The notes beneath the pieces were generated by a model. It saw only the letters and a program-made list of their open reading frames with translations, was not told where the DNA came from and ran no database searches. Below, piece after piece: positions 43,411 to 51,426 of a DNA stretch of 64,000 nt. How positions within the stretch are numbered: the first letter of the stretch is position 1; each line of letters begins with the position of its first letter. This stretch comes from Alteromonas_F sp964429915 (GTDB lineage: Bacteria; Pseudomonadota; Gammaproteobacteria; Enterobacterales; Alteromonadaceae). The DNA is taken from assembly GCA_964429915.1 (NCBI GenBank), contig CAYSDZ010000011.1, positions 1 to 64,000 on the forward strand. The letters run 5' to 3'. The position numbers were made by a program, and so were the translations under genes.

Positions 43411-44007
43411 CTACTTAGGCAAAAGTGTTAGGTCAAAAGAAACAGGGATATCCATTGGGATGTAGCCAAGCCCCGCTAATTCAGTCAGCTTTGCAAAACC
43501 CTGAGTAAGGTTAAATTCGCTTCCTTTCAAAATCGTTGGCTTCTTTGACACCACATGAATATGGTCACCATTGTTATGAATGGATAGATGCAAAGTGATC
43601 GCTTTCGTTTGTCCTGCAAAAGATAAGGACGCAGGTAATTCCACGCTTTCACTTTTAACGGAAAACAAATGCGTGGGGATCGATGCTTCTATCGTTGCAA
43701 TGGATGGGAAATCGGGAATACCAAAAACAAATTTTTGCACGCGTTCATTGCGGATACCAATAGATGTATCCAAGGTAGTAAGGTCGATTTGTATTAAAGC
43801 CTTACCCTCTTTGGAAACGGTACCCGAAACGCCAGTTATTACGTTGTTTTCAGTGATACTACCGCTAGAACTAGCTAATACTTTGGTAGAAAGGTAATCA
43901 ATTTGCGATGTTTCTGCTACCTTCCAATCAGCATACGCAACGTGCGACATACACATGAGTACGCTTGCTATCATTCCACTTGTTAAACCAATAGACCTTA
44001 TCTTCAC
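43411..44007 (-). CDS. YceI-like periplasmic protein
   Basis: This protein of about 198 residues has a signal peptide (KIRSIGLTSGMIASVLMCMS, cut after VAYA) and a YceI-type beta-barrel. Family members bind isoprenoid-like lipids in a hydrophobic pocket; the biological role is mostly unknown. The frame is open to a GTG at 44037, but the GTG at 44007 has AGGA 8 bases upstream and gives a normal signal peptide. It is on the same strand as the GH97 gene upstream in the window, but precedes it in transcription with a 112-bp gap. Confidence 0.82.
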   Translation of the reverse strand: MKIRSIGLTSGMIASVLMCMSHVAYADWKVAETSQIDYLSTKVLASSSGSITENNVITGVSGTVSKEGKALIQIDLTTLDTSIGIRNERVQKFVFGIPDFPSIATIEASIPTHLFSVKSESVELPASLSFAGQTKAITLHLSIHNNGDHIHVVSKKPTILKGSEFNLTQGFAKLTELAGLGYIPMDIPVSFDLTLLPK

Positions 44008-44192
44008 AATTATTTTCCTCAATAATGTTACCGTCACTCAGTATACCTAATCCATTTCAAAATACTCATCCCAAAGAGCCAATGAAGTAGATTGGGTAAA
44101 AATGTCTGATGTTGTATCTTAAGTATTGACCAAAACAGGTCAATTCAACTACCCTATTCTCAATTAAATTCAATATCTTGCGTGGAGTTGTT

Positions 44193-45554
44193 ATGGCAGA
44201 GCCATTGGTATCGAAGCAAGCGCAAAATGAATTAAACAGCATTAACGATGCCTTGTTAGAAGGCCGTTTCGTTTCGGTAAGAAAAACACTGCATTCCATG
44301 CCTCCTTGCGATGTGGCTTTGATATTAGAATCGAGCCCTACACGCACACGTGACGAGCTTTGGGAATTAATGGACAGTGACTACCACCCAGATGTGATTG
44401 AAGAACTGTCTGAGGAGGTACGCAACGGTATCATTTCAAAAATGATGCCTAGACAGGTTGCCGATGCACTCGAAGACATGGATACAGATGACCTTGCAGA
44501 AACGCTCAGCTCACTGCCTGACACCGTACTGCAAGACATTCTGCAATCGATGGACGCACAAGATCGACAACGTGCAGAACAAGCCTTAGCTTACGGCGAA
44601 GAAACCGCTGGCTTTATAATGAACACCGACACGGTAACGTTGCGCTCAGACGTTACCGTGGATGTGGTACTTCGTTACCTGCGCCTAAAAGGTGAGCTTC
44701 CAGAAAACACAGACACCCTTTACGTTGTTGATAGAAATGACAACCTTGTCGGTTTAGTGCCTGTCGTCAAGCTTTTGATAGCCGAACCAGAACAAGCGAT
44801 CAATGAATTGATGGAAGAGGACGCTGAAGCGATCCCTGTAAATATGACCGAAAAAGAAGTCGCTAGCTTGTTCGAACGTTACGATTGGTTATCTGCTCCT
44901 GTGGTAGACGAAAAAAGTCGCTTGGTAGGCCGTATCACCATTGACGATGTCGTTGACATTATTCGCGAAAATGCTGAACACTCGATGATGAGCATGGCCG
45001 GTTTAGATGATGAAGAAGATACCTTTGCACCAGTTTTGCAAAGTACACGTAGACGGTCGATCTGGTTAGGCGTCAACTTAGTCACCGCATTAATGGCTGC
45101 CGCAGTGAGCGACTTATTCGAAGCGACATTGAGTCAATTAGCCGTTTTAGCCATTTTAAATACCATTGTTCCGAGTATGGGCGGTGTAGCCGGTAATCAA
45201 ACACTCACCTTGGTGATACGCGGTATGGCCCTAGGGCACGTTAGCCCGGGTAATTCTCGCTGGTTAGTGAGTAAAGAATTGGCAATAGGCTTTTTAAACG
45301 GCGTTATCTGGGCTGTGCTGATCGCCACTGTTATCGCCTTATGGAAGCAAAACCTTGAGCTAGGTTTGATCATCGCCTTTGCTATGTTGATGAATATGAT
45401 TGCAGCTGGGCTCGCTGGAGCAACGTTACCTATTGCAATGAAAAAGCTTAAAATCGATCCTGCACTGGCAGGCAGTGTTATATTAACAACGATTACCGAT
45501 GTGGTAGGTATTTTTGCTTTTTTAGGAACCGCAACACTCATACTTGCACGATAG
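44193..45554 (+). CDS. mgtE: Magnesium transporter MgtE
   Basis: This 453-residue protein has an N-terminal helical domain (PRQVADALEDMDTDDLAETL), a tandem CBS domain (about 130-250, with LYVVDRNDNLVGLVPV and RLVGRITIDDVVDII) and five C-terminal membrane helices (about 280-450, with NTIVPSMGGVAGNQTLTLV and the TTITDVVGIFAF pore helix). The cytoplasmic domains sense magnesium and close the pore. The ATG at 44193 with GTGGAG upstream is preferred over a TTG five codons earlier. Confidence 0.96.
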   Translation: MAEPLVSKQAQNELNSINDALLEGRFVSVRKTLHSMPPCDVALILESSPTRTRDELWELMDSDYHPDVIEELSEEVRNGIISKMMPRQVADALEDMDTDDLAETLSSLPDTVLQDILQSMDAQDRQRAEQALAYGEETAGFIMNTDTVTLRSDVTVDVVLRYLRLKGELPENTDTLYVVDRNDNLVGLVPVVKLLIAEPEQAINELMEEDAEAIPVNMTEKEVASLFERYDWLSAPVVDEKSRLVGRITIDDVVDIIRENAEHSMMSMAGLDDEEDTFAPVLQSTRRRSIWLGVNLVTALMAAAVSDLFEATLSQLAVLAILNTIVPSMGGVAGNQTLTLVIRGMALGHVSPGNSRWLVSKELAIGFLNGVIWAVLIATVIALWKQNLELGLIIAFAMLMNMIAAGLAGATLPIAMKKLKIDPALAGSVILTTITDVVGIFAFLGTATLILAR

Positions 45555-45594
45555 ACGTAAACTATCGGCAAGTAAAAACAGAGCGGTTTTGGCT

Positions 45595-46014
45595 TTACTT
45601 AATGATTTTTAATGAAGGTTTACCAGAAGGACGAGGTCTCTGCTGTGAGTCAGACTCATTTGTTACTCTCTCTTCTGATTCCGAGTGCTGTTGTTCGGCC
45701 TCTACAACAAAAACAGTCCCTGCTCCGTTTTCACGCGCATAAATAGCAGAAACAGCTATGCAGGGAACATACAACAACTTTGGCGTGCCGCCAAAACGTG
45801 CTTGAAACGACACCGATTCAACATTCATATCGAGATTAACACAGGCGCCCGGACTGATATTCAACACAATTTGTCCGTTTTGAACAAACTCTTGCGGAAC
45901 ATCCACCCCATCTACAGTGGCATCAACCACGATATAAGGTGTTAAGCCGTTATCGACAATCCAATCATAAAATGCACGCAGCAAATAGGGCTGGTTTGAA
46001 GTCATGTCGCTCAT
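45595..46014 (-). CDS. sspB: ClpXP adaptor / stringent starvation protein B
   Basis: This 139-residue protein has the SspB substrate-binding domain (PYLLRAFYDWIVDNGLTPYI to about residue 110) and a flexible tail ending in the ClpX-docking peptide RPSGKPSLKIIK. It delivers ssrA-tagged proteins to ClpXP. Its start overlaps the sspA stop by 4 bp. It converges with mgtE across 40 bp, where AAGTAAA and TTTACTT could form a weak stem. Confidence 0.96.
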   Translation of the reverse strand: MSDMTSNQPYLLRAFYDWIVDNGLTPYIVVDATVDGVDVPQEFVQNGQIVLNISPGACVNLDMNVESVSFQARFGGTPKLLYVPCIAVSAIYARENGAGTVFVVEAEQQHSESEERVTNESDSQQRPRPSGKPSLKIIK

Positions 46015-46643
46015 AGCGGATTATGAATCTCTCTTTCTTGATCGGTCAACGACGCTTTGAAGGTCGCTCGTCCAAAAATACGATTCATATAATCGGTAAT
46101 TTCTTTACTGCCAGCGCCTGACAGCGTAATGCCTAGTGCCGGTAAGCGCCATAAAAGCGGTGCTAAGTAGCAATCGACCAAACTAAACTCTTCGCTCATG
46201 AAAAATGGGTTTTCTGCAAAGATCGGCGCAAGACTTAACAAGGCTTCGCGTAGATCGTTTCTCGCTGACTCAACATCGCCTTCGCCTCTAAATATTCGTG
46301 ACGCTAATGAATACCAATCTTGTTCTATACGGTGCATCATTAGCCTACTTTGTCCACGAGATACGGGATATACAGGCATAAGAGGAGGATGAGGAAAACG
46401 CTCATCGAGGTATTCCATAATGATATGCGACTTATAAAGAACGAGCTCTCTATCTACCAAAGTAGGAACGGTACCGTAAGGATTTAACTCAAACAACTCC
46501 TCAGGCATGCTACCAGGGTCGGTGTAACTAATTTCAACGCCAACGCCTTTCTCTGCAAGTACAATGCGAACCTGATGGCTATATATATCTAAAGTGTCTG
46601 AGAACAGCGTCATTATTGAACGTTTATTAGTGGCTACCGCCAT
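46011..46643 (-). CDS. sspA: Stringent starvation protein A
   Basis: This 210-residue protein has a GST fold (MTLFSDTLDIYSHQVRIVLA, ELNPYGTVPTLVDRELVLY, ESHIIMEYLDERFPHPPLMP-type segment). SspA binds RNA polymerase and modulates stationary-phase and stress transcription. The ATG at 46643 has AGGAG 8 bases upstream; a TTG two codons earlier is less likely. A strong terminator separates it from petC. Confidence 0.95.
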   Translation of the reverse strand: MAVATNKRSIMTLFSDTLDIYSHQVRIVLAEKGVGVEISYTDPGSMPEELFELNPYGTVPTLVDRELVLYKSHIIMEYLDERFPHPPLMPVYPVSRGQSRLMMHRIEQDWYSLASRIFRGEGDVESARNDLREALLSLAPIFAENPFFMSEEFSLVDCYLAPLLWRLPALGITLSGAGSKEITDYMNRIFGRATFKASLTDQEREIHNPL

Positions 46644-46662
46644 GGACAAGTCTCCTAAAGCT

Positions 46663-46690
46663 AAAAAGGGGGGCCGCTACCCGGCCCCCC
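46663..46690 (-). terminator. Rho-independent terminator after petABC
   Basis: On the minus strand GGGGGGCCG pairs with CGGCCCCCC around a short loop and is followed by TTTTT (46663-46667). It lies 28 bp after the petC stop codon and 20 bp before the sspA start, so it ends the bc1 operon. Confidence 0.85.
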
Positions 46691-46717
46691 GACAATATCA
46701 AAATTATTTTATTAAAA

Positions 46718-47452
46718 CTAATGTACTTCGCGCCAGTAATCTTTCTTCAACAGGTAAACAAGTACACCAAATATCAAGATGAATATGAGCACTCGCTTAC
46801 CCATCTTTTCAGATTCCAATCGGGTAGGTTCACCGGTATATTCAAGAAAGTTTACCAAATCAAGTATGGCTTGGTCATACTCTTCCGGCGATAACGCTCC
46901 ATTTCCTTTAGACTCAAGACCGACAAAAGTACTGACCTTCTCTCCGTCAATCATCGTTTCTTCGTACTTTTTAACAGGTGTTCCTTGAAGTGGCTCCAAG
47001 ACGTGGGGCATACCCACTTCAGGAAATACTAAATTATTTACTCCGAAAGGACGGCTATCATCCGCATAAAAAGTGCGTAGATAGGTATAAATCCAATCAG
47101 GGCTGCGTACACGTGCCACCAATGTCAAATCAGGAGGAGCAGCACCGAACCATGTTGCTGCTGACTCAGCTGGCATAGAGCGAGTAATGTAATCAGACAC
47201 CTTTTCGCCAGTGAACTGCAAATACTGCTGTCCAAGCTCATCTGGGATACCTAAATCCTGAAAGCTCCGCTGATAGCGCTGATACTGCATGCTGTGACAA
47301 CCAAGGCAATAATTCATAAACAACTTAGCACCGCGCTGAAGCGAAGGTTTGTCTGATAAGTCAATTTCAGCGTGATCCAAATGCACATTGCCACCGGCAG
47401 CAAAAACCACATTAGGAAGCAAAAAAGCGAGAACTAATACTAACTTTCTCAT
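46718..47452 (-). CDS. petC: Cytochrome c1 of the bc1 complex
   Basis: This 244-residue protein has a signal peptide (LVLVLAFLLPNVVFAAG), the heme c site C49-x-x-C52-H53 in CLGCHSMQY, and a C-terminal membrane anchor (about 222-238, RVLIFILIFGVLVYLLKK). It is the electron-output subunit of ubiquinol:cytochrome c reductase. It overlaps petB by 4 bp and is the last gene of petABC. Confidence 0.97.
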   Translation of the reverse strand: MRKLVLVLAFLLPNVVFAAGGNVHLDHAEIDLSDKPSLQRGAKLFMNYCLGCHSMQYQRYQRSFQDLGIPDELGQQYLQFTGEKVSDYITRSMPAESAATWFGAAPPDLTLVARVRSPDWIYTYLRTFYADDSRPFGVNNLVFPEVGMPHVLEPLQGTPVKKYEETMIDGEKVSTFVGLESKGNGALSPEEYDQAILDLVNFLEYTGEPTRLESEKMGKRVLIFILIFGVLVYLLKKDYWREVH

Positions 47453-48714
47453 TCTGGGATCCTCGCAGGTACAGGCTTAGTTTTTTCGTTTTTACTGTAA
47501 ATAAACAATAAAACAAAGAAGCCGAAATACATGATAGTGGCGATTTGTGATGCTGTAATTTTCCAATTTTCTTGGGGAGTACCGCCTAAGTAGCCTAAGA
47601 AAACAAACACAACAGCAAAAACAAGCAAGTTGATTTTATGGAATCCGCAACGGTAGCGCCACGAACGCACATTTCCTCTATCTATCCAAGGTAATGCAAA
47701 AAGTGCTGCAATTGCTGCAAACATAGCAATAACACCAAACAGCTTATCTGGCACTGCCTTCAAAATGGCGTAAAACGGAGTAAAATACCATACAGGGAAA
47801 ATATGCTCAGGCGTTTTTAAGGGATTAGCAATTTCAAAGTTTGGATGCTCTAAGAATTTTCCACCCATTTCAGGCGCAAAAAACATGATGTAGCAAAAAC
47901 CGAGTAGAAACACGCTGAACGCGACCAAATCTTTTACCACGATATGTGGGAAGAAAGGCACGATATCGTCGGCAATATCATACTTGCCAGTATAATATTC
48001 GTGTATTTGGTAAGGCGTTTTTTCACTTTCAGACAAAGAGCCTTTCTTATGCTTGATAGGAATTCCGTCTGGATTATTTGAGCCCACTTCATGTAGCGCA
48101 CAGATATGCAGAAATACTAAGATAACAATGACCAGCGGAACCGCTATAACATGTAATGCGAAAAAGCGATTCAGCGTTGCACCTGAAATAACATAATCAC
48201 CTTGGATCCAGATAACTAAATCAGGACCTACAACAGGTATGGCACTGAAGAGCGATACGATAACCTGGGCACCCCAATAAGACATTTGTCCCCATGGAAG
48301 TACATAGCCCATGAAAGCTTCAGCCATCAACGCTAAGTAAATCATCATTCCGAATACCCAGAGCAACTCTCTGGGTTTTTGATAAGAGCCGTACATCATT
48401 CCGCGGAACATGTGTAGATACACAACAATGAAGAACGCAGACGCACCGGTGGAGTGCATGTATCTAATAACCCAACCAAAGTCGACTTCGCGCATTATGT
48501 ATTCTACAGATGCGAAAGCTCCTTCAGCGGTAGGATTATAATTCATGGTCAACCAGACGCCCGTTACGATTTGGTTGACCAATACAATGGTTGCAAGGAA
48601 ACCAAACACGTACCAAAAGTTCATGTTTTTGGGCGCAGGGTATTGAATAGCATGCATGTTAGCCACACGCATGATTGGCAGACGGTATTCAAACCAGTCG
48701 AGTAATTTTTGCAT
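47449..48714 (-). CDS. petB: Cytochrome b of the bc1 complex
   Basis: This 421-residue membrane protein has eight predicted helices and the heme b ligand pairs in helices B and D (RYMHSTGASAFFIVVYLHMF and RFFALHVIAVPLVIVILVFLH-type segments). The Qo-site PEW is seen as PVWYFTPFYAILKAVPDK, that is PVWY in place of PEWY. It oxidises ubiquinol with the Rieske protein. It starts 3 bp after petA. Confidence 0.96.
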   Translation of the reverse strand: MQKLLDWFEYRLPIMRVANMHAIQYPAPKNMNFWYVFGFLATIVLVNQIVTGVWLTMNYNPTAEGAFASVEYIMREVDFGWVIRYMHSTGASAFFIVVYLHMFRGMMYGSYQKPRELLWVFGMMIYLALMAEAFMGYVLPWGQMSYWGAQVIVSLFSAIPVVGPDLVIWIQGDYVISGATLNRFFALHVIAVPLVIVILVFLHICALHEVGSNNPDGIPIKHKKGSLSESEKTPYQIHEYYTGKYDIADDIVPFFPHIVVKDLVAFSVFLLGFCYIMFFAPEMGGKFLEHPNFEIANPLKTPEHIFPVWYFTPFYAILKAVPDKLFGVIAMFAAIAALFALPWIDRGNVRSWRYRCGFHKINLLVFAVVFVFLGYLGGTPQENWKITASQIATIMYFGFFVLLFIYSKNEKTKPVPARIPE

Positions 48715-48717
48715 GAG

Positions 48718-49350
48718 TTACGCCTCCGCCTCTGAGCCTATGATGACCGTATTGTCATCGACGAAATGATAGGGAGGAACAACAAGGTTGAGTGGTGCAG
48801 GTACATTTTGAAACACACGGCCAGCCATATCAAACTTAGAGCCATGACACGGACAGAAAAAGCCGTTTTTCACACCTTCAACGTATTGCTCCATGCCACC
48901 GTCTTTTTGATGCTGCGGTGAACAACCCAAATGTGTGCATATTCCTACCAGAATCAAATACTCTTCCTTCAGCGCTCTGCCTCTATTTTGAGCAAAAGCG
49001 GGCTGTTGTTCTGCTTTTGATTCAGGGTCTTTAAGTTGGTCTTCAACCTTTTCTAACTCGGCAAGGATTTCGGGTGTACGGCGCACTATCCATACAGGTT
49101 TGCTTCGCCACATAACGCGCACTAGCTGCCCAGGTTCTATACCACTGATATCGTGCTCAACATCAGCACCAGCAGCTTTGGCCTTTGCGCTTGGGTTCCA
49201 AGAACCGATAAAAGGTACAGCAGCACCGATAGCACCAACCCCTCCAACAACCGATGTAGCAATCGTTAAAAACTTACGGCGGTTATTGTTTTCAGGTTGT
49301 TCATTAGTATTCGGCGTAGGCTGATTTGCATCTACTGACACATCACTCAT
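48718..49350 (-). CDS. petA: Rieske iron-sulfur protein of the bc1 complex
   Basis: This protein of about 210 residues has a twin-arginine-like N-terminus (NNRRKFLTIATSVVGGVGAI) that serves as membrane anchor. The 2Fe-2S ligands are in CTHLGCSP and CPCHGSKFD. It takes the first electron from ubiquinol. The second ATG (49350) is better spaced from GGAG than one two codons upstream. It heads petABC, downstream of rpsI on the same strand. Confidence 0.96.
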   Translation of the reverse strand: MSDVSVDANQPTPNTNEQPENNNRRKFLTIATSVVGGVGAIGAAVPFIGSWNPSAKAKAAGADVEHDISGIEPGQLVRVMWRSKPVWIVRRTPEILAELEKVEDQLKDPESKAEQQPAFAQNRGRALKEEYLILVGICTHLGCSPQHQKDGGMEQYVEGVKNGFFCPCHGSKFDMAGRVFQNVPAPLNLVVPPYHFVDDNTVIIGSEAEA

Positions 49351-49553
49351 CCACATGTCTCCAAAGTTGGATTGTTCACTTGAATGTTGGATTGTAGTTA
49401 TTATTACCTAACATTAAGCGAATTTTTATATCACCATAATCGCTATTGAATAATAGTTGAAAACCCCTGTTAAACACAAGGAATTACAGCTATTTGCTAG
49501 TCGCTTTGTTTGATTTAACAACAATATTCGTAACAGAAATTGGACGTACATAA

Positions 49554-49577
49554 AAAACCCGGCAAATGCCGGGTTTT
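49554..49577 (-). terminator. Rho-independent terminator after rpsI
   Basis: On the minus strand AAAACCCGGC pairs with GCCGGGTTTT around a 4-nt loop, followed by further Ts. It lies 12 bp after the rpsI stop codon. It separates the ribosomal operon from petABC, whose own promoter must lie in 49357-49550. Confidence 0.85.
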
Positions 49578-49588
49578 GAAGGCGTAAC

Positions 49589-49981
49589 TTAACGTTTTGA
49601 AAATTGTGGACGCTTACGCGCTTTGTGAAGACCCACTTTCTTACGTTCAACACGACGAGCATCACGGGTAACAAACCCAGCTTTGCGTAGAGGAGAGCGA
49701 AGCGCTTCATCATACTCCATTAACGCACGAGTAATGCCGTGGCGAATTGCTCCTGCTTGACCACTGATACCACCGCCTTTCACAGTGATGTAGAGGTCAA
49801 ATTTTTCTACCATTTCAACTAACTCTAAAGGCTGACGAACTATCATGCGTGCAGTTTCGCGACCAAAGAATTCGTCTAGAGGACGTTTATTTACCGTAAT
49901 TGTACCTGTACCCGGACGCAAGAAAACACGAGCGGTTGAACTTTTACGACGGCCAGTGCCGTAATATTGAGTATCTGCCAT
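49589..49981 (-). CDS. rpsI: 30S ribosomal protein S9
   Basis: This 130-residue protein is a standard S9: YYGTGRRKSSTARVFLRPG at the start, the GGGISGQAGAIRHGITRAL core, and the basic C-terminal tail GLHKARKRPQFSKR that reaches the tRNA P site. It is 12 bp after rplM, the usual L13-S9 operon. Confidence 0.99.
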   Translation of the reverse strand: MADTQYYGTGRRKSSTARVFLRPGTGTITVNKRPLDEFFGRETARMIVRQPLELVEMVEKFDLYITVKGGGISGQAGAIRHGITRALMEYDEALRSPLRKAGFVTRDARRVERKKVGLHKARKRPQFSKR

Positions 49982-49993
49982 GTAATAAGCTCC

Positions 49994-50422
49994 TTAAATA
50001 TCCAGTACTTGAGGCTGTTGAGCAGCGTGCTTGTGCTCAGTGCCAGCGTAAACTTTCATCTTGCGGAACATTGCACGTCCTAGAGGACCTTTTGGCAACA
50101 TACCTTTAACTGCTTTTTCAATAACCATTTCAGGCTTGGCTACGATAAGCTTTTCGAAAGTTGTTTCTTTTAAACCACCTGGATACCCAGAGTGTGCGTA
50201 ATACATTTTTGCTTTCGCTTTGTTACCAGTAACGCGTACTTTTTCTGCATTAATAACAACAATGTAATCACCTGCATCAGCATGCGGTGTGTATTCTGGC
50301 TTGTGCTTACCACGAAGGCGATGCGCAATTTCAGAGGCTAGACGACCAAGCGTTTTGTCTGCGGCGTCTACCACATACCAATCGCGCTGAACCGTTTCTG
50401 GTTTGGCTACAAAAGTTTTCAT
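49994..50422 (-). CDS. rplM: 50S ribosomal protein L13
   Basis: This 142-residue protein is a standard L13: RDWYVVDAADKTLGRLASEI at the start, HADAGDYIVVINAEK, YYAHSGYPGGLKETTF, and AVKGMLPKGPLGR. It is an early-binding large-subunit protein. It leads the rplM-rpsI operon; the promoter should lie in 50423-50613, where an L13-type leader could sit, but I see no confident element. Confidence 0.99.
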   Translation of the reverse strand: MKTFVAKPETVQRDWYVVDAADKTLGRLASEIAHRLRGKHKPEYTPHADAGDYIVVINAEKVRVTGNKAKAKMYYAHSGYPGGLKETTFEKLIVAKPEMVIEKAVKGMLPKGPLGRAMFRKMKVYAGTEHKHAAQQPQVLDI

Positions 50423-50613
50423 TTATATTTACTCGAATTTAATTCGTCATTCTATGAGTGTCATTACATCAGTGCGATCTAATGACAGCTCGCCAATTTC
50501 ACTTTGTATTCACCCCTTCGAGTGACACTAAGTTGGCCGTTGCTCTGGGAAAAGAGCGCAAGCATAACTGGGCAGGGCGCGAATTATACAGAAATTGTTC
50601 AAAAAGCGAAGCC

Positions 50614-51426
50614 CTAAAGCGAGGTTTTTTTAACCCTTAACCATGCCTCTTCCATTTCTTCCAAAGAAAGGCTTTTTAAAGGGCGGCTCTCATTAATTTT
50701 ATTGGATTTAATAAGAAGCTGCTCAAGCGCTTCAAACCTTGTTTTGAATTTGTAGGATGCTTTTCTCAAGGCATTGTCGGGATTGATTTTATGGTGTCTC
50801 GCTAAATTAACTAAAGCAAAAAACGCATCGCCAATTTCTTCTTCGACATCGATTTTTCGCTTATGAAGCATGGCCTCTTCTATTTCACTTATTTCTTCTT
50901 TCACTTTTTCAAGAACCGGTGCCACATCTGGCCAGTCGAAACCCACTTTGGCGCAGGCCTTTTGTAGTTCGTAAGCAAAGGTCAAACTTGGCAAACCGCT
51001 GATGATATCGACAAACGTGCTTGATTCACTTACCTCGGTTTTGGATTTTTCTTGTAATTTTATAGCGTCCCACTGTTCATTTAACTCAGTCAAAGAAAGA
51101 GACCGTTGCTCTGAAAACACATGCGGATGGCGACGGATAAGCTTTTCTGCAACTGACCGAGCAATATCGTCAAACGTAAAACTTCCCTCCTCTTTCCCAA
51201 GTTGAGCATAAAACACCACTTGGAATAACAAATCACCGCATTCACTCTTTATCTCTTCACGATCTCCTTTGGCAATAGCATCTGCAACTTCGTAAGCCTC
51301 TTCAATGGTATGAGGAACAATCGACTCAAAGCTTTGCGCCTTGTCCCAAGGACACCCTGTGTCTGGATCTCGCAACTGCTGCATAATATCCAGTAGGCCT
51401 TGTAAGCTATCCTTCTCGTTTAACAT
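50614..51426 (-). CDS. mazG: Nucleoside triphosphate pyrophosphohydrolase MazG
   Basis: This 270-residue protein has two MazG domains, each with an EExxE...ExxD metal site: EEAYEVADAI with ECGDLLFQV (about 32-62) and EEISEIEEAM with EEIGDAFFAL (about 165-205). It hydrolyses NTPs and dNTPs to monophosphates and, in E. coli, tempers ppGpp-linked stress. It overlaps the relA end by about 20 bp, and the ATG at 51426 is preferred over a TTG upstream. No mazEF toxin pair lies between relA and mazG, unlike E. coli. Confidence 0.96.
   Translation of the reverse strand: MLNEKDSLQGLLDIMQQLRDPDTGCPWDKAQSFESIVPHTIEEAYEVADAIAKGDREEIKSECGDLLFQVVFYAQLGKEEGSFTFDDIARSVAEKLIRRHPHVFSEQRSLSLTELNEQWDAIKLQEKSKTEVSESSTFVDIISGLPSLTFAYELQKACAKVGFDWPDVAPVLEKVKEEISEIEEAMLHKRKIDVEEEIGDAFFALVNLARHHKINPDNALRKASYKFKTRFEALEQLLIKSNKINESRPLKSLSLEEMEEAWLRVKKTSL

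Noticed and set aside
45570..45600. Terminator between mgtE and sspB
   Set aside because: Only 7-bp AT-rich arms around a 17-nt loop; too weak to call.
51407..51426. A mazEF toxin-antitoxin pair between relA and mazG as in E. coli
   Set aside because: The two genes overlap directly, so there is no space for it.
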